Shown here piece after piece: positions 34,355-46,800 of a stretch of DNA of 64,000 bases. Source of the DNA: Phallusia fumigata (Eukaryota > Chordata > Ascidiacea > Phlebobranchia > Ascidiidae); the NCBI GenBank assembly GCA_008931825.1, contig QXVZ01001074.1, positions 1 through 64,000 of the forward strand, in the 5' to 3' direction. The notes under the pieces are model-generated. The model searched no databases. It was not told where the DNA came from and saw only the letters and a program-made list of their open reading frames with translations. Position 1 is the stretch's first letter. Every line of letters starts with the position of its first letter. Made by a program: the position numbers and the translations under genes.

Positions 34355-37300
34355 ATGAGACTAACTATCGCTGTATTATTGCTGCTTCTGTTTTTCGCCA
34401 AAAGTCAGCGCATTGGTAAGTTTCCTTCCAGAATTTTTAACAATTAAAGCTATTGTATAAACAAATAGGTTACAGGTTTTGGCAAAATTGTATTTAAAGA
34501 GGTTTCCCAGTGTTTCGATGCTAATTAAAAGTAATGTACAAAACATTACTTACGTTCTATACCTGCTTGCAACGACTGACTACCTTCAGTCTTTTTGTGA
34601 TATGCATACAATTAATGTTGCACATATACCCCGACAAAACATGATAAGGTTTGCAGTAAATATTACTGTTTAGTGCATAAAACAACTGTCGAACACAAGA
34701 TCTAAATTAAGCTCTGATATTGTTAAACGTGTTGATAAAAGTCAATTAACCAAAAATTGGATTTGTACATGGGTTTAATACCGTTAACCTTTTTAAAAAA
34801 TTTTATGTGTAAACTACATCGCCAAATGAAAAACTTGCGAAATACGTGTACACAAAGCTGCTATCTTTTTGTGTCAACTACTTTTTGTTTTTTCTTAAAT
34901 AATGTTTGTTTGAAAAAGTAAGGCCTTTGGTGCGTTTTAGTTTAGATTTTAGTTTAACGCTCCATCTAACTACGGAATAATATAAACTTTAGACTTGTGA
35001 TTTAGAGTTTGGATCTAAAAAAGCGTTTGAGAAGGCTTTTTTAAAACCTAATAATGCAGCTGTTCTGTCACATAACGTCTGTTTCAAAAAGGATACCACA
35101 CCCCCCTCCACCCTCGCTTTAATATCAGACCCAGAAAGGTAAATAGCGGAAATGAAACTGTGTCGTAATAGGGCAAAACGGATCAGCAAAATCCTTCAGT
35201 AACTTTACGACGCTCAGGCGCTTAATGTCCCATGTTACAGCTTTTCTAATCAAAATAATTCCTTTAAAATATGGTCATCGCGACACCTGGGAATTTCAAC
35301 ATCGATTCAGCCATTGCATTTAAAATTATAATTCGACTTGCGGGCGGGCGCCTGCCGATTAATAGTGAATCAAAATTGGACGGACTGTGATGAGATTTGT
35401 CGCTTGGTTTAGGGATTAAATTTATCGATTTTCTATCGTATGTGAATAGGGAACGTACACAGCTTAGACACGTGTTGTTGGTGATGACGCAAACTTGATA
35501 AAGTGGCGTGGCAGTTTGCCATTAGGGAAAAGTGCAAAAACCCGGTGGCTGAAACAAAAGCCATTCTGCCCTCTGGCGACTGATATATGTTTTCCTGTAC
35601 GTCCCGATTTGAAAATCGAAAGCGAGACCATTCGTTCAAGCAAATATACCCAAACTTTAGCTGCTATATAGCTAAACAGTATGTACATTTATAAACACCT
35701 GCATAGCAGGGATCTTTTTAATTAGTAATTGTTCCACCTCATACCGTAAAATAGGGTGGAGTGGATAACCTAAGTACCCTTTAGCTAACATAGATTTTGT
35801 TTCCAGAAAGCGGGTTTTTGCTCTTTTCTAAATTTTAAATATACTTAACTATCTTTGTGTGGTTGTGCATACAGGAATTTTGTCCGATGTCCACTTCGAT
35901 CCCCACTTGCTGCGTCAGATTGTACGTCACACGTGGGCAAACAGCATCAACGCCCTTACCGGTATCAACAGCACCACTTCAAGTCAAAACCGAGGATATT
36001 TCCAAGACGTCACACTCGTGGAGGACATAGTGATAACAGATGTTGGAAACGCCGCAGACACAATGGAAAATGGTACAGTGTATAGAATTTAATGTGATTA
36101 CTTTTTAAAGTTTCAATGTGTTGCAGTGTGCCTGTTGATGAAGCATAGCCCAGTGGTTGTGGTAGCTGTGACCAGAAGTGCTTGCAACATGCCGCTGGCC
36201 GTCCTGTCGTCAGCTCTTAGCGTTCCTGTGTTTGAGATACCAATGGAATTTAAAGGTGACCCGCCCCACAGATGCGAGTTCAGGTACTTTTGACCACAGT
36301 TTTGCCTTACTTTGTTTCGTAAAAAAGCAAACGGTACATGGACGAATTGCGTATAATATTATCCTTACATATAGTGAGCAATAATTTAATACTGGAAAAT
36401 ACTTTTAATATTAAGTCCAATATCTTACCCGAAAAAGGCTTTATACTACACCACCTCTGTTATCTGCCCTACATCATAGCTTTGCAGCCGTTTAAATCAA
36501 GGGTGGCTATAACAAATGCGCCAACAGTGGCCTTCTGTACAATTTTAAATGGCGTGGTCGACCCCAGGGACGTTCAAAGTATCAACTATCAATGCTTGTT
36601 GCTTTTAGTTGCTATGTTTTTTAATTCAAATACAAGGGTGTAAATCAAATGAGTTAAGTAAATCTTAGTAAGTTAAAATTTTCTTAAATATCTTCTTCTA
36701 AATCTGCAACATTTATCCATACATGTCAAATAACTCATACCCGTGCAATGTGTTCATATTAAAGTTTCTGATGCATAACTAATTTCGCCGTGAAATATTT
36801 ACAATTTCATTTCTTTTTTGAAAATGGAATTTATATACAGCTTGTTACATTCTCCCACTTCGTCCCCTAACAAAGCAAACAACGGCGAAAGAAAACTGCA
36901 AACTCTACCTCCATTCGACGGAACAATTTTGGGAAAGTACTTTGTCTGTCACGCTGGGGAGCGCATCATTTTAGTGTATGACAACACGATTGGTAAGCCC
37001 CATATGTTCTCATTTTCATTTGGTGGTAAGGTTTCATTGTTTTTGCTTACAGACACACAAACTGTAAGCTCGTTCGTGGAGGGACTCGAAAACCGCATGC
37101 GGCGTACGACTGTGCAAAAACTGCCCTTGGCCAACTCGAGTGACGATTTTTACTCTACAGTACTTGATCTTGCCACGGATCTCATCAACACAGCGGTGGT
37201 AAGTAGAAAGAGCAAAGTAACAGCAAAAAAAAAACAATTAGATTACCTGAACGGAACGTGTGTAAAAACTTTGGCCATGGCATTGATTATTCTCTTTGAT

Positions 37301-40300
37301 TCCAAGGCTAACTTTTTGTTTCAAAACGCATTCTTGGCCTTTCGTTCACGCTTTCTTATCGCAAATAAGAACTAGTTGAAGTAAATTAAATTGGAAAAAA
37401 GGTCTGTGGTAAAAAGACATCTGTATAGAATTCACGCTTATACATGCTGACAAGCTTGGCTATTGTAATATACGNCTGTAAGCTCGTTCGTGGAGGGACT
37501 CGAAAATCGCATGCGGCGTACGACTGTGCAAAAATTGCCCTTGGCCAACTCGAGTAACGATTTTTACTCTACAGTACTTGATCTTGCCACGGATCTCATC
37601 AACACAGCGGTGGTAAGTAGAAAGAGCAAAGTAACAGCAAAAAGAAACAAACCAATTAGATTACCTGAACGGAACGAGTGTAAAAACTTTTCTTATGCCA
37701 TTGATTCTATTGGCTTTTACATTTAAACGTTATTTAAACTTTTTGTTTCAAAACGCAGCCTTGGTCTTCAGTTCACGCTTTCTTATCGGATATGCAAATA
37801 AGGACTAGTTGAAGTAAATTAAATTGGAAAAAAGGCCTGTGGTAAAAAGACATCTGTTTAGAAATCACGCTTATACATGCTTATTTAGATAATGTATAAT
37901 GTACGAATATGTAGAATGAATTATGGGATCAAATCGAGGAGTTGGAGGAATTATCCGACTCGCTTAACATGGTTTCCTTCATTATTTTTGGCGGAGAAGC
38001 AACAATTCAGAAGTTCGTTCTTCACTTCGTAAGTACTACTCAATTTAGTTACATCAAGCAATTTGGGATGATTTCTTGTGCGTTTCTTAGATACCGGAGT
38101 TGCCCTACAGTCATTTCGTGCGTTTTTACATTGTGGATACGGTAAGTTTCAGGGTAAAGTAAAAAGGAAGATGGTGAACATGGTAATTTTGATAAAATAT
38201 GTCCCTAGGGCTGGACTTCATACTACTTCGCGCAGAGTCTGCTGTTTCGCGAGGGTGTCACAGTAATAACGATTCCAGAGAAATACGAGGTTTCACCAAC
38301 AATGAGCGAAAAGCAAACTGCGCAGGTAACTTATGTCTTGGCCTTGGCCCGAAGAAAATTTATTCTGCTTGATACGTTAAACTTCCACACTTTTTACGGT
38401 CGGGTTCGAAGCCATCCAAAGAACGAATCCCGACCAGAATTTTACGTTTGCATGGGGCCGAATGCCTTTGCCCATTCGACCAAGCGTTCGTCCAAAACTC
38501 CCTGATTTTTACTTCCAGAGTTAAAATAAGACCAAAAACCTACCACAGAAGGAATTGCTTTTATCACCCGAAGGTTATGAACAGTCACTCGGTTTAAATT
38601 TGCACTTGCATTTATTGCCACAATGCAAAAGTTCTAGTTAAAACATTTGTCTTTTACAAATAGTTGCAAACCGAATGAGGATTTGAAAATAGGTTTTCAA
38701 ATAAAACAACAAATTGCTGTTCAGTGATTGATGTTTAACCGATGCAGGTCATCAAAAATGAACTAAGCTCGGGTTTTAAAACTTTGCTATCGACTCTACA
38801 AGAAAACCAAATCGATAGCAGGACATTAATTACGGACGGCAACGTCACCAACTCGTGCGGGAGTCGAAGTGAAATCAGGCAATCACTAGAACAGCTCACC
38901 CATGCTATTCAAGATCGTGTGATTGACCAAGGAAGTAAGTAGACGTACAGCGAAACGTTATTCTGCAACAAATGAACAGTGATAAGGCATAAAGTAATGT
39001 TTTTAGCATCGTGAACACTTCATTGTTTCTTGATTTTTATTGATGACTGTAACTTTTTTTACTGTGTTCGAGGTTTTTAGACTATGTACTGGCATTAGGC
39101 AAGCTCCTTTGTACGGTTTTATAGGCGCCAGCAGATTCGCAACATCATTAAGACAAAAGTTTCCGTTTTTCGTGACGGCCCAACTGGGATCCGATGCAGT
39201 GAAACGCAACAAATTGCAAACTTGTGACATGAGAAAAACTGGCGGGGTAAGTAACTAAAAGGCAAACACGGATAATTTATTTAATCATTTAATTGATTTC
39301 GTTTTACTGATAAATTTCTACTGTATACACGCTGTTTCAAGTAACGCGCAATTTTCCTCTTCGTTCACAAATTTTAGCCTAAAAATTGTTATTATTTCTA
39401 AACAATATCTGCCAAGTGAACTTTCTGGTGGTAAACGCATTTTTTCACGGGGATTGAAACAGAGTACCAAAACTGACCATGGATTTTTGTCTTTATGTCG
39501 GCCGAGCGCCTATAAATTGCCCCAAACATTTTTTCGACAATAGCTGATACGCTACTTGGCAACGACATTTAGCGGAACGAAACAATTCCTTCCACCTCGA
39601 AATATGGCTTAAAACCTCCGAGTTGGTCCCATTTTATCTCTAGTTAGGCTGGTACCTAAAACGAGACAGCTGCATTTTTAACAGATCGCATGTCGAAGTT
39701 TGATGAGTCAGATCAGCGCCTGCAACAGTCGAAACCACAGTAGTTCGAAAGAAGGTACAAGTTCACAGTATGCCGAGGTGATTGAAGGTGAAAAAGAAGG
39801 AGAAGTCTTTCTGGGAATGACGTCATGGAAAAATAAAACATTTCGCGTCGCTACAGTGGAGGTAAACAACAATCGTTCAAAAAAATGTTAAACGCACATA
39901 TGTATGGATTTTTCAGTTTTCCAAAAATAACGTGTGAGAAATAACTTGTTCTTAGCGGAAGCCTTAAAAATACTTTGCAAGCATTAACTGCGTTTGGTCT
40001 GGTTGCGCCAGCACGTATAAAAATGACAAAATAATATGATTTTTAGGACGAACCATTCGTTTTTGTGCACAATGATTCAAATGGGAATGTGAAGTTTTCG
40101 GGATTTTCCATTGATCTCTTGCACATGCTCTCCGAAATGCTTGAGTTTCAGTATGAGTTATATCAAGTTGGCGATCGCAAGTATGGTGCATTTAAGAATG
40201 GCAAGTGGAACGGACTGGTTGGCGATGTTGTTGGAAAAGTATGAGCAATTAATATCTGTAGTACAACTATTATCAGCAAGAAGACTAAGCGACAATATTT

Positions 40301-42600
40301 TGTTTTTAGAAAGCTGACTTTGCAATCGCAGCAATGACCATAACACCACAACGGGAAACAGTGGTTGATTTTACCAAGCGGTACATGGATTATGCAGTTG
40401 GAATACTCATGAAGAAGCCCAGGGTAGAAATAGAATTCTTAAAAAGTAATCCCAAAACCACCTAACAAGGGTCAGCAGATCGATCTTTTACAACAAATTT
40501 AGTTGGCAGTTACAGAAAAGAAAAAAATTATAGGTTGTGGAACAGCAATATGGTTTACCAAACTTAAAAATCTGTTTTAGACTGTCACCAACTTGTTCGC
40601 GTTCTTGAACCCCTTTGACAACTCGGTGTGGTATTCTATAATCGCTGGACTCTTTCTAGTTTCAATACTTTTATATGTGTTGAATCGGGTCTCGCCGAAA
40701 CAGATGCAAGGGCCGCCTTATCACGATACATCACTGCACGGCACTTTCTGGTTTGTTTACAGCTCGCTCGTGCAACAAGGTAAAACACTGTGATAACCAT
40801 TTTAGTGCTTAGCATTCTACGGGGCCGATGTATTCGGAAAATTGATTTGAAACCGTTTTGTAATAAAGGCACGGACATGAACTTGGTAACTTTGTCGTCG
40901 CAAATCGTCACGGGAGTTTGGTGGTTCTTTATTCTGATTATCATATCTTCTTACACCGCCAACCTGGCAGCGCATCTTACAATCACAAGACTCGAAAACC
41001 ACATCACGTCGTTTCGAGATCTCGCCAAACAAACGGAGATCAGCTTTGGCACGGCCCGAGACACAAGCATATATGACTTCTTGCGAACAAAAGGTATTTT
41101 CCTATAAATTTTAGCTGAAGTGAATGCTAATCAGCGGCAATTTCAAACCTATTTAGGTTCTAACGCCAAAGATCATTCCTCGATGTGGGCGCGACTATGG
41201 AAGGTCTCGAACGGCACGAACTCAGTCAGTGACCCGAAACACGGCTTTAACAGAGTCAAAAATGGTAGGCTGCATCCATAAGCTTAATACATGTGACCAG
41301 ACAGTTATGTGTTCATTTTTTATTTTAGAACACTATGCCTTTTTGTGGGATGTGGCAGTTATTGAATATTTGATCCTAACCGACCAGGATTGTATGTTTT
41401 CAACTGTGCCCGACTCAATCTACGACAAAGGGTACGGCATTGCTGTCCAGCAAGGAAATCCAATTCGCGAGGCATTGTCATTGGGGTGAGTCAAAGTGAT
41501 CAGTGCAGCCGGCCATTATTGTTGGAAAATTAAAGTAGAAACTCAAAATTGAAGCAAACGGAGTAACAGGAAATCCTTTGCTTAACAGCATTCTGCAGTT
41601 ACAAGATAGAGGTGAGATCGACCGGCTAAAGCAACGTTGGTGGACTAGCATAGGAAAGTGTCCGATGGACCATTCAAAGAAACGAAGTCATTCAAGGTAG
41701 ACGGCAGTTACTGTAGAACACGCCATTGCCACAAAGTGGTTGGTTACCTCCTTGCCCTTTTTTGCAGCGAACTAACATTAGAAAACTTTGCTGGCGTATT
41801 CTGCGTTCTTGCCTGTGGTCTTGTCATAGCAAGCATGGTGGCAGCGGTGGAATTGATGCAATATGTGAAGTACTCAAAGAAAACGAAAAAGAAACAAGAC
41901 ATGGCATGAGATGTTTTTTTTCTCTCGTTTACTAGTTGTTTTGATGACAATAAAATATGTTCAGGAAATGAGTCGAGTCGCTTCTCAACGGAAAAATCAA
42001 TGCTTCGATGTGCCAAAAGTATACGTACAAAAATGCGTTGGAAATGAAATTCACATAGTTCTCAAAAGCAAGCAAGAATGGTAAGTAGATTCAGGTGTAA
42101 ACCAAGTGTTATGTATAACTTCTTTTAATCTTCAATTACCAAAAATGCTACGTAACACGCATCTTCGCATTGAAAGCTCTGCGTAAATAACAAACACTTC
42201 TTGTCATTATTAAGTTGATACACACACGATTCACTATTAACCATAACCAGTTGTTTTGTGGCCACTCATGTTACGCCCATGCTTAACAACAGGATGACTA
42301 ACCACATTTTGCGTTGCAAATACATGCAGGTGAATAGATCTGTACACGGAAACCTTGATGACATGGTTTAATTATGTTTACAGTGGCCAAGCTGGAGAAA
42401 ATGAAAGCGAGGTCGGTACGCACGATTATGACGATGCACCGTCTCGGATCAACGGAACTGGTAGTGCGCGAATTCATAACAGTTTTTCAAACCCTCCACC
42501 TGACAAACGTTATGTGTTAGATAAAGTATGGAGTATCACGCCAGATGTTGAGCGGTGGTGGCCTCGAAGCAGAAAGTCTCAATTAGATGACACCGTGTGA
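34355..42600 (+). CDS. GRID1/2-like: Delta-type ionotropic glutamate receptor (GluD)
   Basis: Synaptic iGluR of the delta family, which in vertebrates binds D-serine/glycine and bridges synapses through cerebellins. Exons: 34355-34415, 35875-36072, 36127-36283, 36841-36992, 37053-37198, 37915-38028, 38091-38141, 38209-38325, 38748-38938, 39081-39246, 39685-39861, 40047-40238, 40310-40423, 40581-40779, 40869-41093, 41157-41264, 41329-41485, 41589-41696, 41768-41909: exactly 924 codons plus stop. Signal peptide [18 protein letters not shown]; amino-terminal domain in exons 2-10; S1 with [10 protein letters not shown] and the ligand-arginine motif [29 protein letters not shown] is nearly identical to vertebrate GluD; the pore gate is [12 protein letters not shown]2 has [11 protein letters not shown] and RWW; TM4 lies in exon 19. 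Exons 20 (41965-42080) and 21 (42384-42600) extend the tail if exon 19 uses an internal GTGAAG donor. The exon 9 donor (GTAGAC) was chosen for phase. Confidence 0.95.
37476..37880 (+). repeat. Second copy of GluD exon 5 after a single N
   Basis: A lone N at 37475 is followed by a second version of 37062-37474, including most of exon 5 (37476-37613). The copies differ by a few substitutions, one changing Asp to Asn, and by small intron indels. Including both exons would break the reading frame, because exon 5 starts in phase 1 and ends in phase 0. It is best read as the other haplotype. Confidence 0.8.
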
Positions 42601-42739
42601 TCGTGCCAAGTATTTTGTCTTTTGGCACTGGTTAGATTTAGTCTTCTATGGTTGTGGAGTAGGCCGAGCGGCTTGCAAAAGCGGGTTAGGATGACCAAAC
42701 AATTTGTTGACATTTGTATCGTTGGTCATTTTACACTGT

Positions 42740-42745
42740 AATAAA
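42740..42745 (+). terminator. Candidate poly(A) signal of GluD
   Basis: AATAAA 140 bases after the stop of the long-tail form (TGA ending at 42600), a typical distance. Confidence 0.5.
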
Positions 42746-43181
42746 TGTTTCACAGGGGTATCTGCTTGTATCAAATTATATGCAAACAAACTTTATTTAA
42801 AGTGTTGGTGTGTTACCGACCTCTAGAGTCACAGCTAGATAAAATGTCCATACTTTTTATGCCACCACACATCTTGTAATCCGGTTGTAAAGCGGATCAT
42901 TCATTTGAAAGTTACTAGACTATATTTTTGCGAATTTATCAGTATTCAATGCTAAAATTATAAGTACTTTGATTGTGCGAAAGACTACTTTACCCAGTTT
43001 ACTGCAATACCCAAGTACAGAAGAGCAAGGAAATCATAAGTTACTTACAGCTTTCAAATAAAAAATATCTATGTTTACCAATATTGCACACCAAAACCTT
43101 AAAACACAAAATGTGGTTGGCACAAATTGTAAATGCAGTAAAAACACAAAAGATTTTACAAAAAAGCAAATTAGAAAGCTA

Positions 43182-43811
43182 CTAGTCTTCAACAGCACCA
43201 GGCTGTGAAGCAAACTCCAAAAAGTCCTCTTCATAATCAACTGGTTGAGACAAAACAATATGAACTTCAAAAGTGCCACCCAAAGCTTTTTTGTAGTTAT
43301 CCACATTAACCTTCAGGTCATTTCTGTCTTGACAAGCTCTGTGTACTGGTGAAAGCGATGCACAGTTACTGCATCTAGTTTGTATGGTGTCAGCAGTGGT
43401 TTCCAAAGGGCTCTTGCTTCGACGTGATTTCTTGGCTGGAATTTCAAAATTGTTGTTGTTATCAACACCTTTGCATCTATTACACTTAAACATGGTTGAC
43501 ATTTCATTTTCATCATGTATGCTTCCATCCTTGTCGTGAAGAAAATATAGTGCCCTGAATGAAAAATATGCTATGATAAAAAAATTGTTTTGTGCAGCCA
43601 CTGCAGCAGTTGCTTACCGAAAACCTGTGTTGCGATAGCTAACTTTCTGCCATCCTCTGCCTTTCAAAAATGGAATAATCACATGATTATGAAATGCTTT
43701 GGGTGCGCCTCCAGGAGTTGCAACAAGAAGATAAAACAGCCTATCTTTTTCCCCAGATTGTGTTGCTGATCGAATGTCCCCCAATATATCCTGTGTATCA
43801 ACATCCACCAT
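43182..43811 (-). CDS. Small unrecognised protein with two CxxC pairs
   Basis: Not recognised. Two exons, 43811-43618 and 43554-43182, join in phase to give 188 residues. The first half is a compact, globular-looking stretch (DRLFYLLVATPGGAPKAFHN followed by HVIIPFLKGRGW). The second half has two CxxC pairs about 40 residues apart (FKCNRCKG and TRCSNCAS) that could make one split zinc site, separated by a basic linker AKKSRRSKS that could serve as a nuclear signal. The C-terminus is acidic (VDYEEDFLEF). The start ATG is preceded by AAAA. The gene is tail-to-tail with GluD, the stop codons 580 bases apart, and a reverse AATAAA at 42792-42797 may serve it. Confidence 0.7.
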
Positions 43812-46800
43812 TTTTTACAGCCCTAATATAGAAAGATTAGAAGAGTATGGAAAATTTGCAACTGAAAAATTACCTAAGCATACAAATGGTAAAGGTGTCA
43901 CACTGCAACATCATGAAATTAAGCTTTTGTAACACTTAACATGACTTGACATTATTGGTAGCATTTTTGTCATTAACTTTCTTGTAACTGGAGAAACCGG
44001 TATTACAGTTACACCACTACCAGACATAACCACTTGCTGACGCATTTCGTAAGAATACCATTCCATTATCTCTGGATAAACGGTAAGTGTTAAACAACAA
44101 ATGCTGGTAGAAATTTAATCATTCGCGCTTCGCACATCACATGTGCCATCTAGTGTAACTAAAAAGAAAAAAATTGTATGGTTTCAAAAATTTTATTGCT
44201 AGCCTGATTTGTGCGTCGAATATTACGAGTGTTTAAACGAAGTGTTTCTGCTCAAGAACTTGGACAGGATAAAATACAGTAACGATACTATGGTAATGTT
44301 GCTCACAATTGTGTAGGAGAATTTGCTACAGTGTTAACTCACATGGTACCATTCTATGGTCTGCAGATTAAATCATGTAAAACAGTACTCAATGTAGTTA
44401 AAAAAACCTTCCTTGAATGTTATAAGGGAGGCCAATACAAAATTTTGCTTTTCAAAACTAAACTTTTTATTTTTATCCACTAAAAATTGTAAATCCCACT
44501 TCCAAAATATAATCAAAATAAATTTGGATGTTCAATTTGCCTTGGAAAAATAATCGTTATTGCGAATAGTAAAATCTCACAGTTCTAACAAACTTTTTCT
44601 TAATTTCCCACACTTTGTGTCGCAATGGAGTTAGATATTTCCATTCAACATGTTTTTTGCTGTTGTTTGTGCCAGTGGCCACGGTTCACCGGCTCGTGGC
44701 ACTGTACGTAGTGAATCTTTGGTGGCAAAGTTTTGTATGAGGAAAAAGATATTGCAATAAAGATTGGTAAAGTTATTTTTATAAGGGGTACACCTTCGTT
44801 TGTGGTTTGTCTGCCATTTTTGCAGTAGTTGTTGCTGATGTTGCTTTAAATGCGATTACGTTGCAATTAATTAATGAAACTATACTGACAAACTGGTAAA
44901 ATTTATCTTGCTAATTCTGAGTGCTCGGTATCTACACCTTACTTCTAAGTATTGCAGTGAATTGTGTTTGTTAAGTCGACAAATTTTCATTTTATGCTGT
45001 TAATGCATGGGGTATGTTTTTTCTAAAAAAAGGTATTTGGAGTTGTAAAAGAATTTTGTGTTTGTAAAATATGAAATTAGACATCTTGCACAGCAATTAT
45101 CACATCTGAATAACTGTTTTGTTTCTCATTGAATGCAATCAATGGTAATTTTGCGCTTAATATATGTTGCACTAAGTATAAGCTCTCATTCCACATTGTG
45201 TCCAAACACTCTGCTATACAAGTGAGACAAATTTGTTTGGCCTACTCACTGTTAAATACCAGAAATACTAGTCAAAATTCATTTTTAATTTTGTCTGGGC
45301 TGTGTCTGAAACAACTGAAGGCAAATAGAAGTGCACATGTTCCCAGTATTTCACATTAGAAGGATACCTACCTCAGATACTGCACTGTTTGTTAATGGTT
45401 TTTTGTAATTGACATTTAGTTAATTGTAAAATATTATACTGAATACCTTTTTTATTGTTTACCATGTAATTTACTTAAAGCTGCATGTGTTTAAACTTGT
45501 TAAAAGTAATTTATTTCAATCAAAAAAAGAATCACAGTTACTTGCATAGGTCACTTTTATTGCTGGTCTCGTATTCTGAAATTTGACATGTTATGAATTT
45601 CCACACAAAGGTGTTACTGTGCTTGTGACAAAATTGTGACACTTAAATAGTAGCAGAATACAACTGTTTGTCTGTTTGTAATATTGCTAAAGTTTGGTTT
45701 GCAACAGTGAAACACAGTGATGTCTAAGACAAAACCTATTTTGGAAGTTTTTTAAGTGTTTTTCAATGTTATTTTTTTGTTTCTTAAATTTTTGTTTAGT
45801 AGTTTACTAAAGGTTTTCAGATAAATAGAACCTTTCACACATGTTGCATTCTATTGCGTGTTATGTATAGTAACAGTGTAGTAGTTTAGAAATGGACCCA
45901 GAGTACAATGGCCAGTTCATACTGACACAGTGAAAATATGTCAAAGCATTAAAACTAATTTTAAATATGAAACTCTACATCCCTTGGTAAACACGTGAAA
46001 TTTGCACCAAGCCGAAGNATACAAGTGAGACAAATTTGTTTGGCCTACTCACTGTTAAATACCAGAAATACTAGTCAAAATTCATTTTTAATTTTGTCTG
46101 GGCTGTGTCTGAAACAACTGAAGGCAAATAGAAGTGCACATGTTCCCAGTATTTCACATTAGAAGGATACCTACCTCAGATACTGCACTGTTTGTTAATG
46201 GTTTTTTGTAATTGACATTTAGTTAATTGTAAAATATTATACTGAATACCTTTTTTATTGTTTACCATGTAATTTACTTAAAGCTGCATGTGTTTAAACT
46301 TGTTAAAAGTAATTTATTTCAATCAAAAAAAGAATCACAGTTACTTGCATAGGTCACTTTTATTGCTGGTCTCGTATTCTGAAATTTGACATGTTATGAA
46401 TTTCCACACAAAGGTGTTACTGTGCTTGTGACAAAATTGTGACACTTAAATAGTAGCAGAATACAACTGTTTGTCTGTTTGTAATATTGCTAAAGTTTGG
46501 TTTGCAACAGTGAAACACAGTGATGTCTAAGACAAAACCTATTTTGGAAGTCTTTTAAGTGTTTTTCAATGTTATTTTTTTGTTTCTTTAAGTTTTTGTT
46601 TAGTAGTTTACTAAAGGTTTTCAGATAAATAGAACCTTTCACACATGTTTACATCTATTGTGTGTTATGTATAGCAACAGTGTAGTAGTTTAGAAATGGA
46701 CCCAGAGTACGATGGCCAGTTCATACTGACACAGTGAAAATATATCAAAGCATTAAAACTAATTTTAAATATGAAACTCTACATCCCTTGGTAAACACGT

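Noticed and set aside
34355-42600. NMDA receptor as first impression of the glutamate receptor
   Set aside because: The region around the third and fourth membrane segments and the [17 protein letters not shown] block match GRID1/GRID2 much better than GRIN subunits.
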